A stretch of 36,047 nt of DNA from assembly GCA_905178155.1 (NCBI GenBank), contig CAJINV010000030.1, positions 1 through 36,047 on the forward strand. Direction: 5' to 3'. Source of the DNA: Amoebophrya sp. A120 (lineage: Eukaryota > Sar > Dinophyceae > Syndiniales > Amoebophryaceae). The position numbers and the translations under genes were made by a program. Position 1 is the first letter of the stretch. Each line of letters opens with the position of its first letter. The notes under the pieces were generated by a model. It was not told the origin of the DNA, did no database searches, and was given only the letters and a program-made list of their open reading frames with translations. Shown one piece after another: positions 1 to 9,895 of this stretch.

Positions 1-397
1 CCGGAGCGGCCTTGGGCGCAGGCTTTGCAATTTTAAATAGCATGCCATGATGCTTTTGGGCCCTCCGCGGACTCTGCGTTTCTACTCGGAGTCCCGGATC
101 GGCTCTCGGCGCAGGCTTTGCACTTTGAAACAGCATGGCGTGATGCTTTTGGGCCCTCTGCGGCGTCTCCGGTCCTGGTCGGAGTCCCGAAGCGGCCTTG
201 GGCGCAGGCTTTGCAATTTTAGATAGCATGGCGTGATGCTTTTGGGCCCTCCGGGCCGGGTCTCTGCGTTTCTACCCGGAGTGCCGGAGCGGCCCTTGAT
301 GCAGGCTTTGCAATTTGAAACAGCATGGTATAACGTTTTTGGGCCCTCCGCCGCGTCTCCGGCCCTGGTCGGAGCCGTTTCCGGAGCGGCCTTTGGC
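1..397. repeat. Satellite array 1, about 92-bp unit
   Basis: Four copies of a GC-rich unit are visible, the first cut by the window edge. The anchor word TTTTGGGCCCTC recurs at roughly 54, 147, 239 and 335, giving spacings of about 92, 92 and 97 bp. Each unit also carries GCAGGCTTTGCA and a variable AATTTTAAATAG or CTTTGAAACAG segment. Copies differ by scattered substitutions and small indels. There is no sign of coding function; open frames on both strands are by-products of the composition. Array 2 follows directly. Confidence 0.9.
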
Positions 398-2371
398 GGT
401 ACAAGATGGATCGCCTCCATAGCGCCGGCGCTAGGGGCCCAGGAACTTGGGGGGTCGAGCGGCCGGCGGGGGCTGCCATTTGGGGCCACTTTAGGGTTAC
501 AAAATCGCCTCCCCAGCGCCGGCGCTAGGGGTCCAGGAACTTGGGGGCCCGGCGGCCGGCGGGGGATGTCATTTTGGGCCACTTTCGCGTGACAGAATCG
601 CTTCCATAGCGCCGGCGCCAGGGGCCCAGGAACTTGGGGGCCCGGTGGCCGACGGGGGATGTCATTTTGGGCCACTTTGGCGTTACAAAATCGCCTCCAT
701 AGCGCCGGCGCACGCTAGGGGTCCAGCAACTTTGGGGTCGGGCGGCCGGCGGGGGCTGTCATTTAGGGCCACTTTGGCGTTACAAAATCGCCTCCATAGC
801 ACCGGCGCTAGGGGCCCAGGAACTTGGGGGCCCGGCGGCCGGCGGGGGATGTCATTTTGGGCTACTTTGGCGTGACAGAATCGCCTCCATAGCGCCGGCG
901 CTAGGGGTCCAGGAACTTGGGGGCCCGGCGGCCGACGGGGGATGCCATTTTGGGCCATTTTGGCGTTACAAAATCGCCTCCATAGCCCCGGCGCCAGGGG
1001 TCCAGGAACTTGGGGGTCGGGCGGACGGCGGGGGCCGTCATACATTTGGCGCCACTTTGGCGTTTTAAAATCGCCTCCATAGCAATGGCGCTAGGGTTCC
1101 AGAAACGTGGGGGCCCAGCGGCCGACGGAAGATGTCACTTTGGGCCACTTTGGCGTTACATACAAAATCGCCTTCGTAGCGCCGGCGCTAGGGGTCCAGG
1201 AACTTGGGAGGCGAGCGGCCGGCGGGGGCTGCCATTTGGGGCCACTTTGGCGTTACAAAATCGCCCCCATGGCACCGGCGCTAGAGGTCCAGGAACTTGG
1301 GGGTCGGGCGGCCGGCGGGTGCGGTCACTTGGGGCCACTTTGGCGCGACAGAATCGCCTCAATAGCGCCGGCGCTAGGGGCCCAGGAACTTGGGGGCCGG
1401 GCGGCCGGCGGGGGATGTCATTTTGGGCCGCTTTGGCGTTACCAATCAAATCGCCTTCCTAGCGCCGGCGCTAGGGGTCCAGGAACTTGGGGGTCGGGTT
1501 GCCGGCGGGGGCTGTCATTTGGGGCCACTTTGGCGTTACAAAATCGCCCTCATAGAACCGGCGCTAGGGGCCCCGGAACTTGGAAGGCCCGGCGGCCGGC
1601 GGGGGATGTCATTTTGGGCCACTTTGGCGTGGCAGAATCGCCTCCATAGCGCCGGCGCTAGGGGTCCAGGAACTTGGGGGCCCGGCGGCCGCCCGGGGAT
1701 GTCATTTTGGGCCACTTTGGCGTTACAAAATCGCCTCCATAGCCCCGGCGCTAGGGGTCCAGGAAGTTGGGGGTCGGGCGGCCGGCGGGGGCCGTCATTT
1801 GAAGCCACTTTGGCGTTACAAAATCGCCTCGATAGCACCGGCGCTATGGGTCCAGGAACTTGGGGGCTCGGCGGCCGCCGGGGGATGTCATTTATTTTGG
1901 GCCATTTTGGCGTGACAGAATCGCCTCCATAGCGCCGGCGCCAGGGGTCCAGGAACTTGGGGGCCCGGCGGCCGACGGGGGATGTTATTTTGGGCCACTT
2001 TGGCGTTACAAAATCGCCTCCATAGCATCGGCGCTAGGGGTCCAGGAACTTGGGGCTCGGGCGGCCGGCGGGGGCTGTCATTTGGGGATGGGGCCACTTC
2101 TTTGGCGTTACAAAATCGCCTTCATAGCACCGGCGCTAGGGGTGCAGGGACTTGGGGGCCCGGCGGCCGGCGGGGGATGTCACTTTCTTTGGGTCACTTT
2201 GGCGTGACAAAATCGCCTCCATAGCGCCGGCGCCAGGGGTCCAGGAAATTGGGGGCCGGGCGGCCGGCGGGGGATGTCATTTTGGGCCACTTTGGCGTTA
2301 AAAAGTCGCTTCCAGAGCCGCGCCGGCGCCAGAGGTCCGAGCACTTGGGGCTCGGGCGGGCGGCGGATGGT
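398..2371. repeat. Satellite array 2, about 93-bp unit with trimeric order
   Basis: About 21 head-to-tail copies of a unit containing GCGCCGGCGCTAGGGG, CCAGGAACTTGGGGG and TTTGGGCCACTTTGGCG. Spacing is 90 to 98 bp. The segment after TTTGGCG is either GTTACAAAATCGCC or GTGACAGAATCGCC. The second form recurs about every third unit (near 580, 871, 1343, 1628, 1911 and 2201), which suggests amplification of three-unit blocks. Small duplications such as TACATACA and GGATGGGG look like replication slippage. Confidence 0.92.
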
Positions 2372-3410
2372 GGTCGCCTTTTTGCACTTCGGGTCGGCCG
2401 GACACCGGAGACAAAAAAGTTGCAAAGCCCGGATCTGTACCGTAGCTCAAAGGCCTGGTTGGCTGTCGGGATGGTCGCCTTTTCGCGGTCCGGGGCGGCC
2501 GGAAACCGGGGACAAAAAAGTTTCAAAAACCGGGTCTGTGCCGTGCGGGGAAGGCCTGCCGGGATGGTCCCCTTTTAGTGGTCCGGGGCGGCCGGACACC
2601 GGGGACAAAAAAGTTTCAAAATGGGGGGAGGGCCTGCCAGGGTGGTGGCCTTTTCGCGGTCCGGGGCGGCCGGAAACCGCCCGGAGACAAAAAAGTTTCA
2701 AAAGCCGGGTCTTTGCTGTGCGGAGAAGGCCGGGCGGCCAGGATGGCCCCCGTTTTCTAGTCCGGGGCGGCCGGGAACCGGGGACAAAAATAATTTCAAA
2801 AACCGGGTCTGTGACGTGTGGGGAAGGCCGGGCGGCCCGGATGGCCTCCTTTTTGTGGTCCCGGGCGGCCGGACACCGGGCAAAAAAAACTTGAAAAATC
2901 GGGTTTGTGCCGTGGGGGAAAGGCCTGCCCGGATGGCCGCCTTTTCGCGGTCCGGGGCGGCCGGAGCCGGGGACAAAAAAGTTTCAAAAACCGGGTCTGT
3001 GCCGTGCGGGGAAGGCCTGCCGGGATGGTCCCCTTTTTGTGGTCCGGGGCGGCCGCACACCGGGGAAAGAAAAAGTTTCAAAAATCGGGTCTGTGCCGTG
3101 GGGGAAAGGTCTGCCAGGATGGTCGCCTTTTCGCGGTCCGGGGCAGCCGGAAACCGGGGACAAACAAGTTTCAAAAACCGGGTCTGTGCCGTGCGGGGAA
3201 GGCCTGCCGGGATGGTCCCCTTTTTGTGGCCCGGGGCGGCCGGACAAGGGGGACAAAAAAGTTGCAAAAATCGGGTCTGTACCCTCGTGTGGGGAACGCC
3301 TGCTAGGATGGTCGTCTTTTTGTGCTCCGGGCCGGCCGGACTTCGCGGAGGGACAGTCAACCAATTTTGAAAAACCGCGTCTGTGGCGTGCAAGGAAGGC
3401 CGGCGGGAAT
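2372..3410. repeat. Satellite array 3, about 92-bp unit with A-tract
   Basis: About 11 copies of a unit containing GGTCCGGGGCGGCCGG, ACCGGGGACAAAAAAGTTTC and GGGTCTGTGCCGTG. The ACAAAAAAG tract recurs near 2512, 2604, 2689, 2783, 2970, 3164 and 3251. One copy near 2615 is internally shortened. The overlapping open frames on both strands show no codon structure beyond the repeat itself. Confidence 0.9.
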
Positions 3411-4880
3411 GGCCGCCTTGCTTTTTTCCGATTTCGCCCCGTTTTGGGGTCGCCTCTTCATGTCCAGGCCGAACGCTCTGCTGCTTTTGCGCCTCCAGGT
3501 TCTGCTTTGTTTTTCGGCGGCTCCGGGCCGGCAGCTTTTTCGCCCCGTCTTGGGGTCGCCTCCTCAGGTCAAGGCCCCACGGCCTGCTGCGTTTTGCGCC
3601 CCCAGATTTTGCTCTGTTTTGCGGCGGCTCCGGCCGGAAGTTTTTTCGCCCCGTTTTGGGGTCGCCTCTTCAGGTCCAGGCCGCACGGTCTGCTGCTTTT
3701 GCGCCTTCAGATTCTGCTTTGTTTTTCGGCGGCTCCGGGCCGGCAGCTTTTTCGCCTCGTTTTGGGGTCGCCTCTTCAGGTCCAGGCCCCCTGGCCTGCT
3801 GCGTTTTGCGCCCCCAGGTTTTGCGTTGCTTTGCGGCGGCTCCGGCCAGAAGTTTTTCCGCCCCGTTTTGGGGTCGCCTCTTCAGGTCCAGGCCGCACGG
3901 CCTGCTGCGTTTTGCGCCTTCAGATTTTGCGCTGCCTGTTTTTCGGCGGCTCCGGCCCGGCCGGAGCCTTTTTCGCCTCGTTTTCTTTGGGGCCGCCTCT
4001 TCAGGTCCAGGCCGCATGGCCTGTTGCGTTTTGCGCCCCCAGATTTTGCGTTGTTTTTCGGCGGCTCCGGCCGGAAGCTTTTTCGCCCCGTTTTGGGGTC
4101 GCCTCTTCAGGTCCAGGCCGCACGGCCTGCTGCGTTTTGCGCCTCCGGATTTTGCGCTGTTTTTTGGCGGCTCCGGCCGGAAGCTTTTTCGCCCCGTTTT
4201 GGGGTCGCCTCTTCAGGTCCAGGCCGCACGGCCTGCTGCGTTTCGCGCCTCCAGGTTTTGCGCTGCTTTTCGGCGGCTCCGGACAGGGGCTTTTTCTGCC
4301 CGTTTTGGGGTCGCCTCTTCAGGTCCAGGCCGCACGGCCTGCTGCGTTTTGCACCTCCGGGTTTGGCGCTGCTTTTTAGCGGCTCGGGCCGGAAGCTTTT
4401 TCGTCCCGTTTTGGCGGCGCCTCTTCAGGTCCAGTCTGTCCGCATGGCCTGTTGTGTTTTGCGCCTCCAGATTTTGCGCTGCTTTTCGGCGGCTCCGGAC
4501 AGAAGCCCTCTGTCCCCGTTTTGGGGTCGCCTCTTCAGGTCCAGGCCGCACGGCCTGCTGCGTTTTGCGCCTCCGGGTTTGGCGCTGCTTTTTAGCGGCT
4601 CCGGCCGGAAGCTTTTTCGCCCCGCTTTGGGGTCGCCTCGTCAGGTCCAGGTCGCACGGCCTGCTGCGTTTTGCGCCCGCCTGCAGATTTTGCGCTGTTT
4701 CTCGGCGGCTCCGGCCGGAAACTTTTTCGCCCCGTTTTGGGGTCGCCTCTTCAGGTCCAGGCCGCACGGCCTGCTGTGTTAGTTTTGCGCCCCCGGCTTT
4801 TGCGCTTTTTTTCGGCGGCTCCGGCCGAAAGCTTTCTCGCCTCGTTTTGGGGTCGCCTCTTCCGGTCCAGGTTGGCTGGC
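3411..4880. repeat. Satellite array 4, about 106-bp unit with T-tract
   Basis: About 14 copies of a unit containing TTTTGGGGTCGCCTCTTCAG, GGCCTGCTGCGTTTTGCGCC and CGGCGGCTCCGGCCGGAAG. GTCGCCTCTTCAGG recurs at about 3661, 3767, 3872, 4098 and 4204, a period near 106 bp, with some units lengthened by short insertions (for example near 3993). The T-tract falls in AGCTTTTTCGCC. Most of a 786-codon open frame (3383-5743) crosses this array and the next; it is composition, not a gene. Confidence 0.9.
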
Positions 4881-6187
4881 CGGGCGCGTGCCGGGCCGTC
4901 CGAAAGACTGCGCATCTCGGCCTGGAAAAATCGGCCGCCTGCCGCCGGGATTGCTTGGTCTCCAAAAAGCCGACGGCCTCTGCCGCTTTTCTTCTTGTGG
5001 CTGGGCGCGCGCCGGGCCGAAAAACTGCGCATCTTGGCCGGGAAAAATCGGCCGCCTGCCGCCGGGATTGGGCTCCAAAAAGCCGAACGGGTTTGCCGCT
5101 TTTCGTTCGGGGCGCGCGCCGGGCCGAAAAACTGCGTATCTTGGCCGGGGAAAATCGGCCGCCGGCCGCCGGGATTGGGCTCCAAAAGGCCGACGGCTTC
5201 TGCCGTTTTTCATTCGGGGCGCGCGCCGGGCCGAAAAACTGCGCATCTTGGCGGGGGAAAATCGGCCGCCTGCCGCCGGGATTGGGCTCCAAAAAGTCGA
5301 AGGCTTTTGCCGCTTTTCGTTCCTTCGGGGCGCGCGCCGGGCCGAAAAGCTGCGCATCTTCGCCGGAAAAAATCGGCCGCCTGCCGCCGGGGTTCATTGG
5401 GCTCCAAAAAGCCGAACGCTTTTGCCGCTCTTCGTTCGGGGCGCGCGCCAGGCCGAAAAACTGCGCATCTTTGCCGGGGAAAATCGGCCGCCTGCCGCCG
5501 GGATTGGGCTTCAAAAAGTCGACGGCTTTTGCCGCTTTTCGTTGTGGGCGCGCGCCGGTCCGAAACACTGCGCATCTTGGCCGGGGAAAATCGGCCGCCT
5601 GCCGCCGGGATTGGGCTCCAAAAAGTCGAAGGCTTCTGCCGCTTTTCGTTCGGGGCGCGCGCCAGGCCAAAGAAAAACTGCGCACCTGGGCCGGGGGAAA
5701 CAAATCGGCCGCCCGCCTGCCGCAGGGATTGGGCTCCAAATAAAAAGTCGAAGGCTTTTGCCGCCTTTCGTTTCTTCGGGGCCGGCGCGCGCCGGGCCGG
5801 GAAACTGCGCAGCGAGCCCGGCCGGGAAAAATCGGCCGCCTGCCGCCGGGATTGGGCCACAAAAAGTCGAAGGCTTTTGCCGCTTTTCGTTCGGGGCGCG
5901 CGCCGGGCCGAAAAACTGCGCATCTTTGCCGGGGAAAATCGGCCGCCTGCCCCCGGGATTGGGCTCCAAAAAGCCGACGGCTTCTGCCGCCTTTCGTTCT
6001 GGGCGCGCGCCGGGCCGAAAAACTGCGCATCTTGGCCGGGAAAAATCGGCCGCCTGCCGCCGGGATTGGGCTCCAAGCAAAAGGGCGACGGCTTTTGCCG
6101 CTTTTCGTTGTGGGCGCGCGCCGGGCCGGAAAACTGCGCATCTTGGCCGGGGAAAATCGGCCGCCTGCCGCCGGGATTGGGCTCCAA
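4881..6187 (+). repeat. Satellite array 5, about 107-bp unit, forward orientation
   Basis: About 12 copies of a unit containing GCGCGCGCCGGGCCG, AAAACTGCGCATCTTGG, AAAATCGGCCGCCTGCCGCC and GGGATTGGGCTCCAAAAAG. The spacing of the GCGCATCTT word is 105 to 114 bp. This is the reverse complement of the half-units of array 6, so the two arrays are inverted with respect to each other and meet near 6,188. Strand + here is an arbitrary label for the orientation reading GGGATTGGGCTCC. Confidence 0.9.
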
Positions 6188-9100
6188 ATAGCCCAACCCC
6201 GGCGGCACGCGGCCGATTTTCCCCAGCCGAGGCCGGGCGCCTTTTTGCCCCGGCGCGCGCCCGCGACGGAAAGCGGCAAAAGCAGTGCGCCCGCTGGAAG
6301 GAGCCCAACCCCGGCGGCAGGCGGCCGATTTTCCCCGGCGGAGATGCTCACTTTTGTAGCCCGGCGTGCGTCCAGAGAGCAGCGGCAAAAGCCGGCAACT
6401 TTTTTCAAGACCAACCCGGACGGCACGCGGTCGATTTCCCCCAGCCGAAGACGTGCGTTTTTATTTTCGCCCCGGCGCGCGCCCGCAAAGGACAGCGGCA
6501 AAAGCAGTGCGCCCTTTGCAGCCCAATCCCGGCGGCAGGCGGCCGATTTCCCCCGGCGGAGATGCTCACTTTTTTGGCCCGGCGTGCGTCCAGAGAGCAG
6601 CGGCAAAAGCCGGCCATTTTTTTGAAGCACAACCCCGGCGGCCCGCGGTCGATTTTCCCCTGCCGAGGCCGTGCGTTTTTATTTTCGCCCCGGCGCGCGC
6701 CCGCAGCGGACAGGCCGGCGCCCAGTTCCGGCGGCAGGCGGCCGATTTTCCCCGGCGGAGATGCTCACTTTTTTGGCCCGGCGTGTGTCCAGAGAGCAGC
6801 GGCGAAAGCCGGCCACTTTTTCGAAGCCCAACCCCGGCGGCACGCGGTCGATTTTCCCCAGGCGAAGCCGTGCGCTTTTTCGCCCCCCCCGGCGCGCGCC
6901 CGCAGCGCGGACAGCGGCAAAGGCCGCGCGCTTTTTGCAGCCCAATCCCGGCGGCAGGCGGCCGATTTTTCCCGGCGGGCGTGCTTGCCTCCTCTTTTGG
7001 CCCGGCGTGCGTCCAGAGAGCAGTGGCAAAAGCCGGCACTTTTTTGAAGCCCAACCCCGGCGGCACGCGGTCGATTTTCCCCTGCCAAGGCCGTGCGTTT
7101 TTTCGCCCCGGCGCGCGCCCGCACCGGACAGCGGCAAAAGCAGTGCGCTCCTTGGAGCCCAATCCCGGCGGCAGGCGGCCGATTTTGCCCGGTGGGGATG
7201 CTCGCTGTTTTTTTGGCCCGGCGTGTGTCCAGAGTGCAGCGGCAAAAGCCGGCCACTTTTTTGAAGCCCAGCCCCGGCGGCACGCGGTCGATTTATGGCC
7301 CCTAGCCGAGGGCGTGCGTTTTTTCGGCCCGGCGCGCGCCCGCAAAGGACAGCGGCAACCAAAACAAAAGCAGTGCGGCTTTTCCCGGCGGGGGTGCTCA
7401 TTGTTTTGGCCCGGTGTGCGTCCGGAGACAGCGGAAAAAGACCCCGGCGGCATGCAGTCGATTTTTCCAAGCCGAAGACGTGCGCTCTGCCGCCGCGGCG
7501 CGCGCCCGCGACGGACAGCGGCAAAAGCAGTGCGCCTTGGAAGGAGCCCAACCCCGGCGGCAGGCGGCCGACTTCGGCGGGGATGCTTCTTTTTGTGGCC
7601 CGGCGTGCGTCCAGAGAGCAGCGGCACAGGCCGCCCACTTTCTTGCAGCCCAACCCCGGCGGCACGCGGTCGATTTTCCCCAGCCGATGCCGAAGGCGTG
7701 CGTTTATATTTTCGCCCCGGCGCGCGCCCGCAATGGACGGCGGCAATAGGAGTGCGCTTTTTGGAGCCCAATCCCGGCGGCAGGCCACCGATTTTTTCCG
7801 GCGGGGCTGCTCACTGTTTTGGCCCGGCGTGCGTCGAGAGAGCAGCGGCAAAAGCCGGCGAGTTTTTTGAAGCACAACCCCGGCGGCACGCGGTCGATTT
7901 TCCCCAGCCGAAGACACGCGTCTTTCTGCCCCGGCGCGCGCCCGCAGCGGACAGCGGGAAAAGCAGGGCGCTGCCCGAAGACCAATTCCGGCGGCAGGCG
8001 GTCGAACTTCCCCGGCGGAGTTGTGCACTTTTTTGGCCCGGCGTGCGTGCAGAGGGCAGCGGCAAAAGCCGGCCACTTTTTTGAAGCCCAGCCCCGGCGG
8101 CACGCGGTCGATTTTCCCCAGCCGAAGACGTGCGTTTTTTCGCCCCGGCGCGTGCCCGCAGCGGGCAGCGGCAAAAGCAAAAGCAGCGCGCTTTTTGGAG
8201 CCCAATCCTGGTGGCAGGCGGTCGATTTTCCCGGCGGGGCTGCTCACTTTTTTGGCCCGGCGCGCGTCCAGAGAGCAGCGGCAAAAGCCGGCCACTTTTT
8301 TGAAGCCCAACCCCGGCGGCACGCGGTCGATTTCCCCCAGCCGAAGACGTGCGTTTTTTCGCCCCGGCGCGCGCCCGCAAACAACGGACAGCGGCAAAAG
8401 CAGCGCGCTTTTTCGAGCCCAGTCCCAGCGGCAGGCGGCCGATTTTCCCCGGCGGAGGGACGGAGACGCTCGCTTTTTTTGGCCCGGCGTGCGTTCAGAG
8501 GGCAGCGGCAAAAGCCGGCCACTTTTTTGAAGCCCAACCCCGGCGGCACGCGGTCGATTTTCCCCAGCCGAAGACGTGCGCTCTTTCGCCCCGGCGCGCG
8601 CCCGCTACGGACAGCGGCAAAACCAGTGCGCTTTTTTGAGCCCAATCCCGGCGGCAGGCGGCCGACTTCCCCCGGCGGGCGTGCTTACTCTTTTGGCCCG
8701 GCGTGCTTCCAGAGAGCAGCGGCAAAAGCCGGCTACATCTTTTAAGCCCAACCCTGGTGGCACGCGGCCGATTTTTCTCAGCCGAAGACGTGCGCTGTTT
8801 CGCCCCGGCGCGCGCCCGCAACGGACAGCGGCAAAAGCAGCGCGCTTTTTGGGGCCCAATCCCGGCGGCAGGCGGCCGATTTTGCCCGGCGGAGATGCTC
8901 GCTTTTTTTGCTCCGCGTGTGTCCAGAGCGCAGCGGCAAAAGCCGACCACTTTTTTGAAGCCCAACCCCGGCGCCGTGCGGTCGATTTTCCCCCGCCGAA
9001 GGCGCGCGCTGCTAGTTTCGCCCCGGCGCGCGCCCGCAGCGGACAGTGGCAGAAGCCGTGCGCCTTCTGGAGCCCAATCCCGGCGGCAGGCGGTCGATTT

Positions 9101-9600
9101 TTCCCGGCGGAGCTGCGCATTTTATTGGCCCGGTGTGTGTCCAGAGAGCAGCGGCGAAAGCCGGCCACCTTTGATGTGGAGCCCAGTCCCGGCGGCAGGC
9201 GGTCGCTTTTTGTTTCCCAGCCGAGGGCGTGCGGCGTTTCGCCCCGGCGCGCGCCCGCAACGAACAGCGGGAAAAGCGGCGCGCCCTTTGGAGCCCAATC
9301 CCGGCGGCAGGCGGCCGATTTCTCGCTTCGGGGTGGGATGCGCACTTTTTTGGCCCGGCGTGCGTCCAGAGAGCAGCGGCAAAAGCCGGCCACGTTTTTG
9401 GAGCCCAATCCCGGCGGCAGGCGGTCGATTTTCCCCCGGCAAGGGCGTGCGTCCTTCCGCACCGGCGCGCGCCCGCGAGGAACAGCGGCGGGAGCAGTGC
9501 GCGCCCCCCTGTATGGTGGAGCCCAATCCCGGCCGCAAGGAAGCGGCCGGCCTTTTCCGGCGGGGGTGCGCACGGTTTTGGCCCGGTGGCGCAGCTTCGC
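6188..9600 (-). repeat. Satellite array 6, about 218-bp dimer, inverted relative to array 5
   Basis: About 15 copies of a two-part unit. One half reads CCCAACCCCGGCGGCACGCG, CCCCAGCCGAAGACGTGCG and GGACAGCGGCAAAAGCAGTG. The other reads GAGCCCAATCCCGGCGGCAG, CCCCGGCGGAGATGCTC and CAGAGAGCAGCGGCAAAAGC. The first half-type recurs near 6191, 6409, 6629 and 6826, about 218 bp apart. Both halves are reverse complements of the array 5 unit. The strict alternation indicates that the dimer was amplified as a block after inversion. Confidence 0.9.
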
Positions 9601-9724
9601 CGGGCAAAATCGGCCGCCCCCCCCGCCGCCTGGATTGGGCTCCAAGAGGTGGAAAGCCTCTGCCGCTTTTCGTTTTGGGCGCGCGCCGGCGCGAAGCTCC
9701 GAAAAAGGTAACGACCTGCGCCGG
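9601..9724 (+). repeat. Single re-inverted satellite unit and junction
   Basis: The text AAAATCGGCCGCCCCCC, GGATTGGGCTCCAAGAGG and TCTGCCGCTTTTCGTTTTGG is one diverged unit in the array 5 orientation, placed after the inverted array 6. It marks a second orientation switch next to the single-copy-looking module at 9,725. Confidence 0.75.
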
Positions 9725-9895
9725 CCGTCGTCGACCCTCTCCGGCCTTCGGGAAAGGTTTTGCCTTCGCATCTGCGCCGTCCGTGCTGGCCGATGGTAAG
9801 TAGCGAGAAGATACGTGATAGACCTGTGCAGCTGCGGTTCAGGTTGAAAAGAAAAAGGCCACAAGCCTGGAGCACTATTTCGAGAGCTACCGGAG
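9725..9895 (+). promoter_or_regulatory. Orphan copy of the gene's first-exon module (ATG plus GTAAGT donor)
   Basis: This stretch aligns along its length with 18,910-19,089. Shared words in the same order include GTCGACCCTCTCCGGCCTTC, GAAAGGTTTT, CGCATC, GCTGGC and GATGGTAAGTA, then CAGCTGCGGTTCAG against CGGCTGCAGTTCAG, a run of A, and CGAGAGCTACC. In the downstream copy the ATG is followed at once by a GTAAGT donor that splices to coding sequence. Here the ATG (9793-9795) and donor (9796) are kept, but array 7 begins where the rest of intron 1 should lie. I read it as a duplicated 5' end stranded inside satellites. Whether it is transcribed cannot be told from sequence. Confidence 0.7.

Noticed and set aside
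3383-5743. 786-codon open frame on the + strand
   Set aside because: It runs through satellite arrays 4 and 5 and translates to a repeated pattern. Other frames on both strands are equally open, so it reflects stop-poor repeats.
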